Positions 1-10,167 of a DNA stretch of 48,484 bases are shown one piece after another. Source of the stretch: Halioglobus sp. (GTDB lineage Bacteria; Pseudomonadota; Gammaproteobacteria; Pseudomonadales; Halieaceae); NCBI GenBank assembly GCA_020443325.1, contig JAGRIK010000339.1, positions 1-48,484 of the forward strand, in the 5' to 3' direction. The position numbers were made by a program, and so were the translations under genes. The notes under the pieces are model-generated. The model saw only the letters and a list, made by a program, of their open reading frames with translations, searched no databases and was not told the origin of the DNA. Every line of letters starts with the position of its first letter. Position 1 is the first letter of the stretch.

Positions 1-831
1 CAGGATGGCCTGGTCCAGCGCGTTCCAGCCCAGGTCCAGCACCTCTGTCACCAGCACGCCGGTGCCGATTGCGACGGCCTCGCCGGGTTCGATATACACC
101 TGCACATCGTAGCGGCTGGCGAAATCGCGGATGCAGGCTGCCAGCGCGCCCGTCTGGTAACCGGGGCGCGTAATATGGTGTCCGCCGCCGAAGTTCACCC
201 ATTCCATGCGGCGCAGCAGGTGGCCGAACTTGTCTTCCACGGCCTGCAGCGTGCGTTGCAGTGGTGGGAAATCCTGCTCACACAGCGTGTGGAAATGCAG
301 GCCGCTGATATGCTCAAGTGCGCCCTCGTCGAGGTGTGACAGGGGAATCCCCAGCCGCGAGCCCGGCGCACAGGGATCGTAAATCGGTACTGTGCCCTCG
401 GAGTGTTCCGGGTTGATGCGCAGGCCGAATTTCAGCTGCGGCCTGCGTTCGCGCGCCGCGAGTGCAAGTGGCCGAAAGCGCTGCCATTGCGCGCAGCTGT
501 TGAACACCACATGATCCGCGATTTCCAGAATTTCCCGCAGATCAGGTTCAGAGTAGGCCGCGCTGAACACATGCACTTCGCCGCCGTAACACTCGCGTCC
601 CAGGCGGGCCTCGTGCAGGCCGCTGGCGCAGGTGCCACTCAAGTGGCGGGACACCAGCGGCGCCAGTCGCCACATCGAAAAGGCTTTCAGGGCGGCCAGT
701 ACTTTGGCGCCGCTGTCTTCGGCCACCTGTTGCAGGATCTGCAGGTTGCGCTCCACGGCGACCTCGTCCACTACAAAACAGGGTGTCGGCAGTCGGGCAA
801 GGTCGAGTTTTTCAAAGTCCGTGAATTGCAT
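1..831 (-). CDS. nspC: Carboxynorspermidine/carboxyspermidine decarboxylase, 3' end cut by window
   Basis: PLP-dependent fold-III decarboxylase of the alanine racemase-like barrel family that removes the carboxyl group of carboxy(nor)spermidine to give spermidine or norspermidine in the cytoplasm. Reading from ATG 831, the start MQFTDFEKLDLARLPTPCFVVDE is followed by the PLP-lysine motif AALKAFSMW, and later by FGLRINPEHS, ISGLHFHTLCEQ and WVNFGGGHHITRPGY, all typical of NspC. It begins 18 bases after the dehydrogenase stop, so it is the third gene of a speA - dehydrogenase - nspC operon. 277 codons are visible and the C-terminus lies outside the window. Its Shine-Dalgarno is weak, which suggests coupling to the gene before it. 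Whether the product is spermidine or norspermidine cannot be read from sequence. Confidence 0.93.
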   Translation of the reverse strand, partial: MQFTDFEKLDLARLPTPCFVVDEVAVERNLQILQQVAEDSGAKVLAALKAFSMWRLAPLVSRHLSGTCASGLHEARLGRECYGGEVHVFSAAYSEPDLREILEIADHVVFNSCAQWQRFRPLALAARERRPQLKFGLRINPEHSEGTVPIYDPCAPGSRLGIPLSHLDEGALEHISGLHFHTLCEQDFPPLQRTLQAVEDKFGHLLRRMEWVNFGGGHHITRPGYQTGALAACIRDFASRYDVQVYIEPGEAVAIGTGVLVTEVLDLGWNALDQAIL

Positions 832-849
832 ACGCTCGTGCCTGTTGTT

Positions 850-2061
<1,212 letters not shown>

Positions 2062-2077
2062 AGGTTAGTCCTCCGAC

Positions 2078-4024
2078 TTATTCATGTTCAAAATAGGTGT
2101 ATCCGTGCAGGCTTTCCTTGAAGGCCTGCAGTATCGCCTGGCGTTGCGGAATACTGATCTTGCCGCTGCGCACAGCCTCTTCCGCTCGCAGGCGAAACTG
2201 CTCCTGCATCTTCTTCGGTTCGTACTCCACGTACTTGAGTACATCGAAGATGCTGTCGCCGTGAAACTCACGGACAAACTCGAATGTGCCGTCGGGGTTT
2301 ACCGCCACATTCACCACATTGGTATCGCCGAACAGGTTGTGCAGGTCGCCGAGCGTCTCCTGGTACGCGCCCACCAGGAAAACGCCGAGGTAGTAGTCCT
2401 CGTCGGGTTTCAACTCGTGCAGGTTCAGTGTGCGGCTGATGCCCTCCGGGGTAGAAAAATGATCGATCTTGCCGTCGCAGTCACAGGTCAGGTCCGCCAA
2501 CACGGCTGAGCGGGTTGGCTCCTCGGTCAGGCGGTGAATGGGCATGATCGGGAAGACCTGGTCTATCGCCCACATATCCGGCAGAGACTGGAACAGGCTG
2601 AAGTTGCCGTAGTAGATGTCTGACAGCAGCTCGGGCAGGTTCTCCAGTTCGGGCGGCACCCGGTTCAGGTGGGGCAGGATAGCGGCGATACGCTGCAACA
2701 CTGCCAGGTAGAAATTCTCACCCAGCGCCCGCTCGCGCAGCGAGGCCTGGCCGTGGTGGAACTCTTCGCGTAATTCATCGCGGTAGAAGAGGGCATCGTT
2801 GTAGCACTCCTGGAAGTTCTTCTCGCTGACCGTGCTGAGCACTGATTGCAGGTTGCTCAGGTTTTCGCTGCAATCCTCGGGCAGTGCCTCGGGCAGCGTT
2901 CCGGGTTTGCTGTCGCGCACGTCGAGGATGTTGAATAGCAGCATGGACGAATAGGCCACGGTAGCGCGGCCCGACTCGGTGATAATCACAGGATGGGGGA
3001 TATCCAGGGGATCCAGGGTTTCACAGATGCTTTCGACGATGTTGGTGCAATATTCATGCAACTGGTAGTTCATGCTGTGGGTACTGTTGGTGCGTGCGCC
3101 CTCGTAGTCCACGGCCAGGCCGCCGCCGAGGTCCAGGTAACCCATGGGTGCGCCTTCCTGCACAAGCCCCGCGTAGAAGCGACAGGCGTCCAGCACCCCG
3201 CTGCGCACGTTGCGAATATTGGGTATCTGCGAACCCAGGTGGCAGTGCAGCAGTTGCAGGCAGTGCAGCATGTCGGCCGCGCGCAGCTCATCCACAATCG
3301 TGATCAGTGCATCGGTGGAGAGCCCGAAGATGGAGCGATCCCCGCTGTCCTGGCTCCAGTGGCCATCAACCACAACGCTGTTCTTGATCCGCACACCGAT
3401 AAGGGGTTCGACATCCAGGGCGCGGCTGCGCTCGATAAGCAGTGGCAGCTCGTTCAGTGATTCCAGCACGAAGAAACAGGCAATGCCCATCTGGCGGGCA
3501 TAGAGGCCAAGATCGAGAAATTCCGCATCCTTGTAGCCATTACAGATGATCAGGCTGTCGTGATCGCGCAACTGGGACAGCGCAATGATCAGCTCCGCCT
3601 TGCTGCCCGCCTCCAGCCCGTGGTGGTAACGGCGGCCGTAATCCGCGATCTCCTCGATCACGTGGCACTGCTGGTTGACCTTGATCGGGAAGACGCCGCG
3701 GTACTTGTTCTGGTAGCCGCCCTGTTCAATGGCCAGCGCAAACGATTCGTTGAGCACCTTAATGCGATGATCCAGCAGGTTGCGGATGCGCAGGACTGCC
3801 GGCATGTGCAGACCGCGAGCCCGCATGCCGAGCACGATATCCATCAGGGAGACGACAACCTGGTGATCGCCGAAATCGACATTCACCTGCGCTTCGCCCT
3901 GGGCGGAGAGATCGAAGTATCCCGCACCCCAGGTGTTGATGCCGTAAAGCTCCGCGCTGTGCTCACTGCTCCAGTCATCACCGGTGCCAGCTGCTATTGT
4001 ATGGTCCGTCAGCTCTTTCAGCAT
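2078..4024 (-). CDS. speA: Biosynthetic arginine decarboxylase
   Basis: PLP-dependent fold-III arginine decarboxylase, converting arginine to agmatine as the first step to putrescine. The 648-residue length is normal for SpeA. The PLP lysine lies in FPIKVNQQCHVIEE (about residue 115), followed by GLEAGSKAEL, the glycine-rich LDLGGGLAVDYEG and the C-terminal SpeA regions ITESGRA and DLTCDCDGKID. An upstream in-frame ATG at 4045 exists, but 4024 is chosen because AGAGGA precedes it and nothing precedes 4045. It is the first gene of the polyamine operon. The agmatine-to-putrescine enzyme is not in the window, so it must be encoded elsewhere. Confidence 0.95.
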   Translation of the reverse strand: MLKELTDHTIAAGTGDDWSSEHSAELYGINTWGAGYFDLSAQGEAQVNVDFGDHQVVVSLMDIVLGMRARGLHMPAVLRIRNLLDHRIKVLNESFALAIEQGGYQNKYRGVFPIKVNQQCHVIEEIADYGRRYHHGLEAGSKAELIIALSQLRDHDSLIICNGYKDAEFLDLGLYARQMGIACFFVLESLNELPLLIERSRALDVEPLIGVRIKNSVVVDGHWSQDSGDRSIFGLSTDALITIVDELRAADMLHCLQLLHCHLGSQIPNIRNVRSGVLDACRFYAGLVQEGAPMGYLDLGGGLAVDYEGARTNSTHSMNYQLHEYCTNIVESICETLDPLDIPHPVIITESGRATVAYSSMLLFNILDVRDSKPGTLPEALPEDCSENLSNLQSVLSTVSEKNFQECYNDALFYRDELREEFHHGQASLRERALGENFYLAVLQRIAAILPHLNRVPPELENLPELLSDIYYGNFSLFQSLPDMWAIDQVFPIMPIHRLTEEPTRSAVLADLTCDCDGKIDHFSTPEGISRTLNLHELKPDEDYYLGVFLVGAYQETLGDLHNLFGDTNVVNVAVNPDGTFEFVREFHGDSIFDVLKYVEYEPKKMQEQFRLRAEEAVRSGKISIPQRQAILQAFKESLHGYTYFEHE

Positions 4025-4406
4025 GATGTGTAACGTCCTCTGCAATGTCTTTGCCGGTGGCTGCGTTCAGGCTGCCCGGTTAATGCGCCAGTGGGATGGT
4101 GTTGCGCACAGTAAAACGGTATATCAAGAAGATGACAAATCTGAATTCAGCCGGCTGCCAAACGCATGCCCGCCCATAACGGCCGACGCCAGCGTGATTA
4201 CCCGGGGGAATTTTGATTCGGCGGCGATTTTATTACCCCCTGAAGAGAACGCAAGGTTTTTTTGGCGCGCTCGCCCTGGCTCGGAGCTGGTGATAGCGCA
4301 ATATTCACACCGGCTAAGGCCCCAGGTGCTAATTTGTACCATTGTGAAGAGGTGAAGGGCGAGCGTAGTATGGTTCCAGGACAAATGCTCTGCCCAGGAG
4401 AAACAA
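4025..4406. other. Divergent intergenic region between speA and the DUF1161 gene
   Basis: This 382-base gap has no convincing gene; its open frames are short, lack Shine-Dalgarno sequences and resemble nothing known. It must carry divergent promoters. A candidate minus-strand promoter is listed separately. Around 4202-4247 a G-rich arm (GGGGGAAT) and a matching C-rich arm (ATTACCCCC) could form an imperfect hairpin of unknown role. Confidence 0.5.
4110..4138 (-). promoter_or_regulatory. Candidate sigma-70 promoter of the polyamine operon
   Basis: On the minus strand, TTGTCA (4138-4133) and TTTACT (4115-4110) are separated by exactly 17 bases. The -35 box matches 5 of 6 positions and the -10 box 4 of 6. 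The position, about 90 bases ahead of the speA start, is reasonable. It is a pattern match only. Confidence 0.3.
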
Positions 4407-4631
4407 ATGCGTAAGTTTACACTGGTACTGCTGGCGACCCTCGTCACATCACCTGCGATTGCACAACCCAAAGACTGTGACGAGCTCAAGGCCGAAATCG
4501 ATGCCAAAATATCCGCGAACGGTGTAGCGAGCTTCACCACCACAATTGTGGACCGGGATGCTGCCGAGGATGGCAAAGTCGTGGGCACATGCGATAACGG
4601 CACCAAAAAGATCGTCTACAAACGGGGCTAG
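4407..4631 (+). CDS. Small exported DUF1161 family protein
   Basis: A 74-residue protein with a signal peptide (MRKFTLVLLATLVTSPAIAQ, cleavage after AIA), leaving a mature domain of about 55 residues. CDELKAEIDAKISANGV, the two cysteines (CDEL and GTCDNG) and the ending KKIVYKRG match the DUF1161 family of small periplasmic proteins, whose function is unknown. AGGAGA lies upstream of ATG 4407. It is a stand-alone gene ahead of mltD. The family assignment is from memory of the pattern; the two cysteines probably form a disulfide. Confidence 0.82.
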   Translation: MRKFTLVLLATLVTSPAIAQPKDCDELKAEIDAKISANGVASFTTTIVDRDAAEDGKVVGTCDNGTKKIVYKRG

Positions 4632-4761
4632 TCGCCGAGTGGTGAAAGCCACAATTCCATAGTTGAGCGTTGACGATTCCTCAAATTCCGGCGGCGCGGG
4701 GTTACAGTATCCCGGATTTCTGATATAACCTGCCCAACTAATGGATAAAAAGGGGTGTGGT

Positions 4762-6273
4762 ATGGTCAGGGCAATTTTCTTATTGGCGTTGCTGTTGCCC
4801 AGCCTGAGCCTGAGCGCCTCCAACTTTCCCCGGCCAGCCTCGCTGGAACCCGCCATACAGTTCTGGATAAAAGTGTATACCCAGGTGTCGACCAACCAGG
4901 GTTACGTGCACGATGATGAAACGCTGTCGGTGATCTATGAGGTTATCGATTTGCCGCCCACCGCCAGTCGGGAGGTGCGGAACCAACAGATAGACGCGGC
5001 CATAAAGCGGGTACGGGGTGCGCTGCACAGCCTCGGCCAGGGTAAGCGCAGCGGGCTCAATGCCACAGAAAAGGCGGTGCTGGCCTCCTGGCCTGAGGGA
5101 ACTACTTCCCGCACCTTTGCCCAGGCCGCGGAGAATGTCCGCTTCCAGACTGGCCAGTCGGATCGCTTCAAAGAGGGGCTGGTCCGCTCAGGCCAATGGA
5201 AACCCCATATCCGCGCGGTTCTGGCGAAGTACGAGCTGCCGCAGGAACTGGAAGTGCTGCCGCACGTGGAATCCTCTTTCAATCCCTTTGCCTACTCCAA
5301 GGTCGCCGCCGCAGGCATGTGGCAGTTCATGCCGGCTACTGCGCGCGAGTACATGCGGGTTGACCAGGTGATAGACGAGCGTATGGACCCGTTCATTTCC
5401 TCTGACGGCGCGGCCAGACTGCTGAAGACAAACTTCAGGGTAACCGGAACCTGGCCACTGGCCCTCACCGGATACAACCATGGCGCTGGCGGCATAAGCC
5501 GCGCGGCGAAGGCATTGGGTACGACGGATATCGACGTTATCGTACGCAATTACAAAGGGCCTGCATTCGGTTTTGCCTCCCGCAACTTCTACGCATCTTT
5601 CCTGGCGGCGTTGGAAATAGACCGCAACCCGGGCCGCTATGTCGGGCAGGTGCAACTCGATGAGCCCACCGATTACGACGTGGTCACCGTGCAGGAGTAT
5701 GTATCCGCGCAGGCGCTGGCACGAGAGGCGGGCATCAGTATCGAAGAACTCAAGATGCATAACCCGGCCCTGTTGGCACCGGTATGGCAGGGTGAAAAAT
5801 ACATTCCGCAGAACTACCCGATTCGCGTACCGGCCGCACAGTTGAGGCAATCCCTGGACAGGACTGTGGCATCGCTGTCCGGTGGCGGACGATTCAGTCA
5901 ACAGAAACCCGACCGGACGCACCGGATCGCACAGGGTGACTCCCTGTCCACTATTGCCCGGCGCTACGGCGTTTCTGTGTCCAGCCTGATGAGCGTGAAT
6001 GGGCTGCGCAATCATTCCATCCAGGCCGGCAAGACACTGCTTCTGCCGGGAAACCTCGGGCGCGAGCCCCTGTCAGCCGAACAGATTGCGGTCACGCGGG
6101 CTCGTCTCACTGGCGGACAGCCAACGGAATATACCATTCGCTCCGGCGATTCGCTGTGGAGTATCGCGCGGCGCTTCAAGGTTTCCACGCAGCAACTGGT
6201 CGCCTGGAATGATATTTCCGCCAAGAAACCGATCAAGCCTGGCCAGAAACTCAGGGTTGCCAGTGCGGGTTAA
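4762..6273 (+). CDS. mltD: Membrane-bound lytic murein transglycosylase D
   Basis: Peptidoglycan lytic transglycosylase that cleaves glycan strands to anhydromuropeptides in the periplasm. Start 4762 is preferred over the in-frame ATG at 4741 because AAGGGG precedes it; this gives 503 residues and a signal peptide (MVRAIFLLALLLPSLSLSAS). The SLT domain carries the catalytic Glu (about residue 170) in LPHVESSFNPFAYS, then AAGMWQFMPATA and LTGYNHGAGG. Two clear LysM repeats follow at about residues 385-429 and 454-499 (GDSLSTIARRYGVS; GDSLWSIARRFKVS). There is no obvious lipobox, unlike E. coli MltD, so it may be soluble or held by LysM binding. Confidence 0.94.
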   Translation: MVRAIFLLALLLPSLSLSASNFPRPASLEPAIQFWIKVYTQVSTNQGYVHDDETLSVIYEVIDLPPTASREVRNQQIDAAIKRVRGALHSLGQGKRSGLNATEKAVLASWPEGTTSRTFAQAAENVRFQTGQSDRFKEGLVRSGQWKPHIRAVLAKYELPQELEVLPHVESSFNPFAYSKVAAAGMWQFMPATAREYMRVDQVIDERMDPFISSDGAARLLKTNFRVTGTWPLALTGYNHGAGGISRAAKALGTTDIDVIVRNYKGPAFGFASRNFYASFLAALEIDRNPGRYVGQVQLDEPTDYDVVTVQEYVSAQALAREAGISIEELKMHNPALLAPVWQGEKYIPQNYPIRVPAAQLRQSLDRTVASLSGGGRFSQQKPDRTHRIAQGDSLSTIARRYGVSVSSLMSVNGLRNHSIQAGKTLLLPGNLGREPLSAEQIAVTRARLTGGQPTEYTIRSGDSLWSIARRFKVSTQQLVAWNDISAKKPIKPGQKLRVASAG

Positions 6274-6312
6274 CGCGTCGCGCGCCGCGATGCGCTGACA
6301 AGCATTGCGAGT

Positions 6313-7050
6313 ATGGACGGCGACGAGCAGCACGACTCCACCTACATCGCAAAAGGCGAACTGCGCGGCAATGCGCGCGCGGTGCGCCCAAAGGATGCCG
6401 CTACCCTGCTGATAGTGCGGCACGGCGGCAGGGAGCCGCGTGTGTTGATGGGCAAGCGGGCCGCCAGCCACAAGTTTATGCCGAACAAGTTCGTGTTCCC
6501 GGGTGGCAGGGTGGATCCGGGCGACAGCCGTATCGTGCCGCCGCACGACCTGCATCCGGAGGTGATGAAACGCCTGTGCCGCGGGTGCTCGGAAACAAAG
6601 GCGCGCGCGCTGGCGCTGGCTGCGATACGCGAGACCTACGAGGAGACCGGGCTGGTTATAGGCGAGCCCCACACGCCCACGCTGAAAACACGCTCCCCGC
6701 AGTGGGCCGATTTCCTGCAGCACGATATCAACCCGCGGCTGGATGTCCTGCATCTCATCGCCCGTGCCATTACCCCGCCCTACCGCAACCGCCGCTTCGA
6801 TGCCCGTTTTTTCATGATCGACGCCGAGCATATCCAGGGCGAGATTCACGAGCGGCCGCAGGGCTCTGGCGAGTTGCTGGACCTGCACTGGGTGGGGCTT
6901 TCCCGCGCACGGCAAATGGACCAGCTCCCGCACATCACGCGTTCTGTACTGCAGGAGCTGGAGCGACGACTGCGCGCAGGTGAAGGGCCGGAGGGGCGCG
7001 GCCCCTTTGTCTACATGCGCTATGGCAAGTCGGTGATCGACTCGATCTAG
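6313..7050 (+). CDS. Nudix hydrolase
   Basis: A 245-residue Nudix hydrolase, expected to cleave a nucleoside diphosphate linked to another group (substrate unknown). FVFPGGRVDPGD at about residues 60-71 leads into the Nudix helix, with RETYEETG at residues 106-113 supplying the catalytic glutamates. A long insert between the glycine pair and the helix resembles the Nudix subgroup related to NUDT19/CoA diphosphatase, but that is inference. The start lacks a strong Shine-Dalgarno. It lies 39 bases after mltD, and its last 4 bases overlap the stop of the convergent lipoprotein gene. Confidence 0.85.
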   Translation: MDGDEQHDSTYIAKGELRGNARAVRPKDAATLLIVRHGGREPRVLMGKRAASHKFMPNKFVFPGGRVDPGDSRIVPPHDLHPEVMKRLCRGCSETKARALALAAIRETYEETGLVIGEPHTPTLKTRSPQWADFLQHDINPRLDVLHLIARAITPPYRNRRFDARFFMIDAEHIQGEIHERPQGSGELLDLHWVGLSRARQMDQLPHITRSVLQELERRLRAGEGPEGRGPFVYMRYGKSVIDSI

Positions 7051-9089
7051 GGCTGCTCCGGCGGGCCGATCAGCGGCGCCTTCACCGGCGAGGCGAGGCC
7101 GATATAGACCACCATCGCGTTGCCGACCGGGTCCGTCTGGATCGGTATGTCCTTCCAGTTGTTGGTCAACCAGACATTGCCGGAGGAATCGATTTCGACG
7201 GCGGTATTCCTGTCCAGCAAATCGCTGTGATAACCGGTGTCATCGGGTGACACCGCATCACCGACCTTCAGGCCCTCCGGGCAGGCGCCCTCCCTGGCGC
7301 CGCAGAAATGCGACAGGCCGCCCCGTGTGAAGTTCGCCACCCAGACATTGTCCGAGCCATCAACCGCGATACCCCAGGCGATGGTTAAACCGCCGGGCGC
7401 GGTGTAGTCGGGTAAGAGAGGATCATCCGGCCGCGTGTTGACCTGTACCCCATCGAGGTTAACCATCGCCACGCCAGCATAGGTGGCGGGCGGTTTGTTG
7501 ATCGGCGGTGGGCAGGGCAGGTCAATTTCGCCGGAGAGGGAGACCCAGACGTTGCCGAGGCTGTCCGAGGCAACGCCCATGGGCAGCGAGGATGAACCCA
7601 GGTCGTAGTCGCGCAGCCGTGTGCCATCGCTGGCGAAAGCCATGATATTGCCACTTAAGGTGCCGCTCACCCAGGCGACATCGTGGGTGTCGAAGGCGAT
7701 GTCAAACGGCTTGTCAAAATTGTCCTCGGAAATCGCCTGCCAGTTATTCGGGTCGCCGTTGCGATAGACGGTGACGTCAACCTGCTCGCCGTCGATCATC
7801 TGTCCGTTGCAACTCGCTATCCAGATGTCGCCCTGTGGATTGGCCACAGTACCCTGTGCCCAGCCGATGCCGCCCTGGGTCCAGCCGCCGTCCTGCGGGT
7901 TGTGGTAGAGCGGGTCGAAATGCTGGGCATCGGGAGATAATGGCATGCCATCAGCGGTGAACTGGGAGACGCTGTTGTTAGCGATGTCGATCGGACAGGT
8001 GCTGCCCTTGAAGCCGTAATTGCCCACCCAGATGTCGTTGGTCTGAGGTGCGATCGTCACGCCGAAACCTGCACCCAGCACGCCGCCGCCGGTAAACGTA
8101 TCCACGTTGCCCGTGGCCGGGTCCATGCGGAACAGCAACTGGCTGGCACAGTCCGGCAGGACGTAAGTTTCACTGGTTACCAGGTTGTTGACGATCCACA
8201 TCTGCCCGTCCTGGTCAAATGCCATATTGCCGGGCCCCGCGAGATTCGTGGGGTTACCCTTGAACAGGAGGGACAGGGTCCAGGCAGAGGGGGCGTTGTT
8301 TCCGAGGTCCGGTTGGTAGGCGTCGGACGCCACCAGGTTGAACAGCGGTAGCGGATTCAGCCACGGCGTCTTCGCCAGGTTGGCCATCGCTCGAAACGTG
8401 TCCTGCGCAGCGCTGCCGTCCAGCGGTAGCGTCAACTGCAGTATCGATTGGCAGACATCGGCATCACTGGCACAACTCGCCAGCAAATTACCCAGTTCGT
8501 TCAACGTGCGCAGTGCGCTGAATGTGGATTGCGGGTCGTTGTCGTCATTCGTGATCGTCGCGCCGGGCTCACCGGTTTCGACATTGACCAGGTTGCGAAG
8601 CAATCGCGGTGCCATTCCCAGGCCAATGCTGTTGCCCGCCAGCGTGGTCCCGTCGATAAACTGTGCCAGCGCAAACGCCGACGCCACCGTGGTCAACTCG
8701 TTGATGGTGATAGTGTCTACATCCGGCGCGGCTCCCAGCACGCTCGCCAGGACAAAAGACGTAGGTACATCCTGCGAGGCTATACGGCCGCCCTTGCTGG
8801 TGAGGTAGATGACAGCGGCGGAATCGCCGGGCTCGTTATAGCTGAATTCAAACGCGCCGCTGTCGTCGGTGCTGCCTTCGCCCAGTACCGCTGCGCCGTC
8901 ACTGCTGCTGTAAACGCTGACCGTCGCGGAAGCAACGGGTATGCCGCCACTGAGCAGCAGGCCCTGGATGCGGGTGCCGACATTGTTATTGCTGTTGCTG
9001 TTGCCCGAGGAGCTGCAGCCCGCCAGGAGTGTAGAGAGGGCAGCCACCAGCAGGGCGAAAATCAATGGATGTGCGGGGCGAGCGAACAT
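7047..9089 (-). CDS. Outer-membrane-type lipoprotein with NHL/Vgb-like beta-propeller
   Basis: A 680-residue putative lipoprotein. The signal MFARPAHPLIFALLVAALS is followed by the lipobox LAGC (Cys25), then a Ser/Asn-rich linker, a carboxypeptidase-regulatory-like beta domain (GTRIQGLLLSGGIPVASATV) and a C-terminal half with repeats such as FDQDGQMWIVNN, DSLGNVWVSLSG, DGSDNVWVANFT and DSSGNVWLTNNW, typical of streptogramin-lyase/NHL-like propellers. Start 9089 is chosen because GGAGAA lies upstream; the in-frame ATG at 9113 has no such site. Many cysteine pairs in the propeller suggest disulfides. The function is unknown: it may be a surface sensor or an adhesin-like scaffold. It is not in an obvious operon. 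Confidence 0.8.
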   Translation of the reverse strand: MFARPAHPLIFALLVAALSTLLAGCSSSGNSNSNNNVGTRIQGLLLSGGIPVASATVSVYSSSDGAAVLGEGSTDDSGAFEFSYNEPGDSAAVIYLTSKGGRIASQDVPTSFVLASVLGAAPDVDTITINELTTVASAFALAQFIDGTTLAGNSIGLGMAPRLLRNLVNVETGEPGATITNDDNDPQSTFSALRTLNELGNLLASCASDADVCQSILQLTLPLDGSAAQDTFRAMANLAKTPWLNPLPLFNLVASDAYQPDLGNNAPSAWTLSLLFKGNPTNLAGPGNMAFDQDGQMWIVNNLVTSETYVLPDCASQLLFRMDPATGNVDTFTGGGVLGAGFGVTIAPQTNDIWVGNYGFKGSTCPIDIANNSVSQFTADGMPLSPDAQHFDPLYHNPQDGGWTQGGIGWAQGTVANPQGDIWIASCNGQMIDGEQVDVTVYRNGDPNNWQAISEDNFDKPFDIAFDTHDVAWVSGTLSGNIMAFASDGTRLRDYDLGSSSLPMGVASDSLGNVWVSLSGEIDLPCPPPINKPPATYAGVAMVNLDGVQVNTRPDDPLLPDYTAPGGLTIAWGIAVDGSDNVWVANFTRGGLSHFCGAREGACPEGLKVGDAVSPDDTGYHSDLLDRNTAVEIDSSGNVWLTNNWKDIPIQTDPVGNAMVVYIGLASPVKAPLIGPPEQP

Positions 9090-9162
9090 GGGGATTCTCC
9101 GGCCGTGAGGCAATAGGGTAGTGGGTGAATGATAATGATTATAGGTTAACAGCCGCCCGTTT

Positions 9163-10131
9163 TTATACCCCGGGCATTACCTGCTCGCCGAGCAGGCGCA
9201 TCGACCGATCCACAAGCTCCAGGTCCGGGCCGCCAAAATTCATCAGGCAGGCGATGTGCCCGATACCGATGGCCTCATAGCGGCGTATCTGGTCTATGCA
9301 TTCGCCGGGCTCGCCGATGATGAAATGATCGTCACAGAGTGCGCGCAGCTCCCGCTCGGATTTTCCAAGGCCGGTGACACTCTCGTGTCCCCAGGCGTCG
9401 TAGAGCGCGAGTAGTGCCCTGGCGTAAAAGGCCTCAGCCGCTTTTTTACCGGCGGCGTTTGCAACCACACACACTATCCTGTTCAGCGCGGGCTTGCGTG
9501 GCGCCCTGCCGTGAGACGCGAGCGCTTCGTGGTAAGCCCGCACAAGGGCGACAACCTCGTCGAACTTTTGCGTGGTACTGATCAGGTATTTATCGCCCAG
9601 CCGCGCGGCCCTGTCGATCGCGACCTTCGCGTGGCCACCCACATAGAGTGGCGGGTTGGGGCGCTGCACCGGCAGGGGGAAGAGTTCAAAATCCTGCAGA
9701 TCGAAACCCTCGCCGCGCAGCGTGACGCGCTCTCCCTGCCACAGTCGGCGGATCAGTGAGAGGCCTTCCTCAAGCTGATTTCCCCGGTGTTTGCCGAGCA
9801 TGCCGAACGCGCGCATGTCACGCTCGGAGTAGCCGTTCGCAACGCCTAACCTGAGCCGACCGTTAGAGAGTACGTCCAGCATCGCAGCCTCCTGGGCCAC
9901 GCGCACCGGGTGGTGAATCGGCAGAAGCAGCATATTGGTGCCGAGCCCGATAGTCCTGGTCACTGGCGCAAGGGCCGCGAGCGCCATCAGCGGGTCCGGG
10001 TACATCATCTGCTGCGAATGGTGTTCATGCGCCCACAATGTGTGAAAGCCCAGCGTTTCGGCCAGCGTCGCCTGTGCGCGCATGGCGTCGAAATTGGCGT
10101 GGGATTGTATCGGTGCGAATCCGAATTCCAT
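9163..10131 (-). CDS. LLM-class flavin-dependent oxidoreductase
   Basis: Bacterial luciferase-like monooxygenase or F420/FMN-dependent oxidoreductase, 322 residues, cytoplasmic. The TIM-barrel motifs are plain: MEFGFAPIQSHANFD at the start, FHTLWAHEHHS, IGLGTNMLLLPIHHPVRVA, GRLRLGVANGYSERD and PLYVGGHAKVAIDRAARLGD. GGAG precedes ATG 10131. The substrate cannot be predicted; members oxidise aldehydes, alkanesulfonates or drug-like compounds. It lies upstream of the lipoprotein gene on the same strand with a 73-base gap, and downstream of the P460-like gene. Confidence 0.88.
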   Translation of the reverse strand: MEFGFAPIQSHANFDAMRAQATLAETLGFHTLWAHEHHSQQMMYPDPLMALAALAPVTRTIGLGTNMLLLPIHHPVRVAQEAAMLDVLSNGRLRLGVANGYSERDMRAFGMLGKHRGNQLEEGLSLIRRLWQGERVTLRGEGFDLQDFELFPLPVQRPNPPLYVGGHAKVAIDRAARLGDKYLISTTQKFDEVVALVRAYHEALASHGRAPRKPALNRIVCVVANAAGKKAAEAFYARALLALYDAWGHESVTGLGKSERELRALCDDHFIIGEPGECIDQIRRYEAIGIGHIACLMNFGGPDLELVDRSMRLLGEQVMPGV

Positions 10132-10167
10132 GGTTTACTCCGGGCGCATTAGCTTGTCAGAGGCTAC

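Noticed and set aside
4741-4761. ATG 4741 as the mltD start
   Set aside because: No Shine-Dalgarno before it, whereas AAGGGG sits at the right distance before ATG 4762 and the signal peptide begins there.
5188-6015. A 275-codon minus-strand frame opposite mltD
   Set aside because: Antisense to the catalytic domain of MltD, with no supporting motif.
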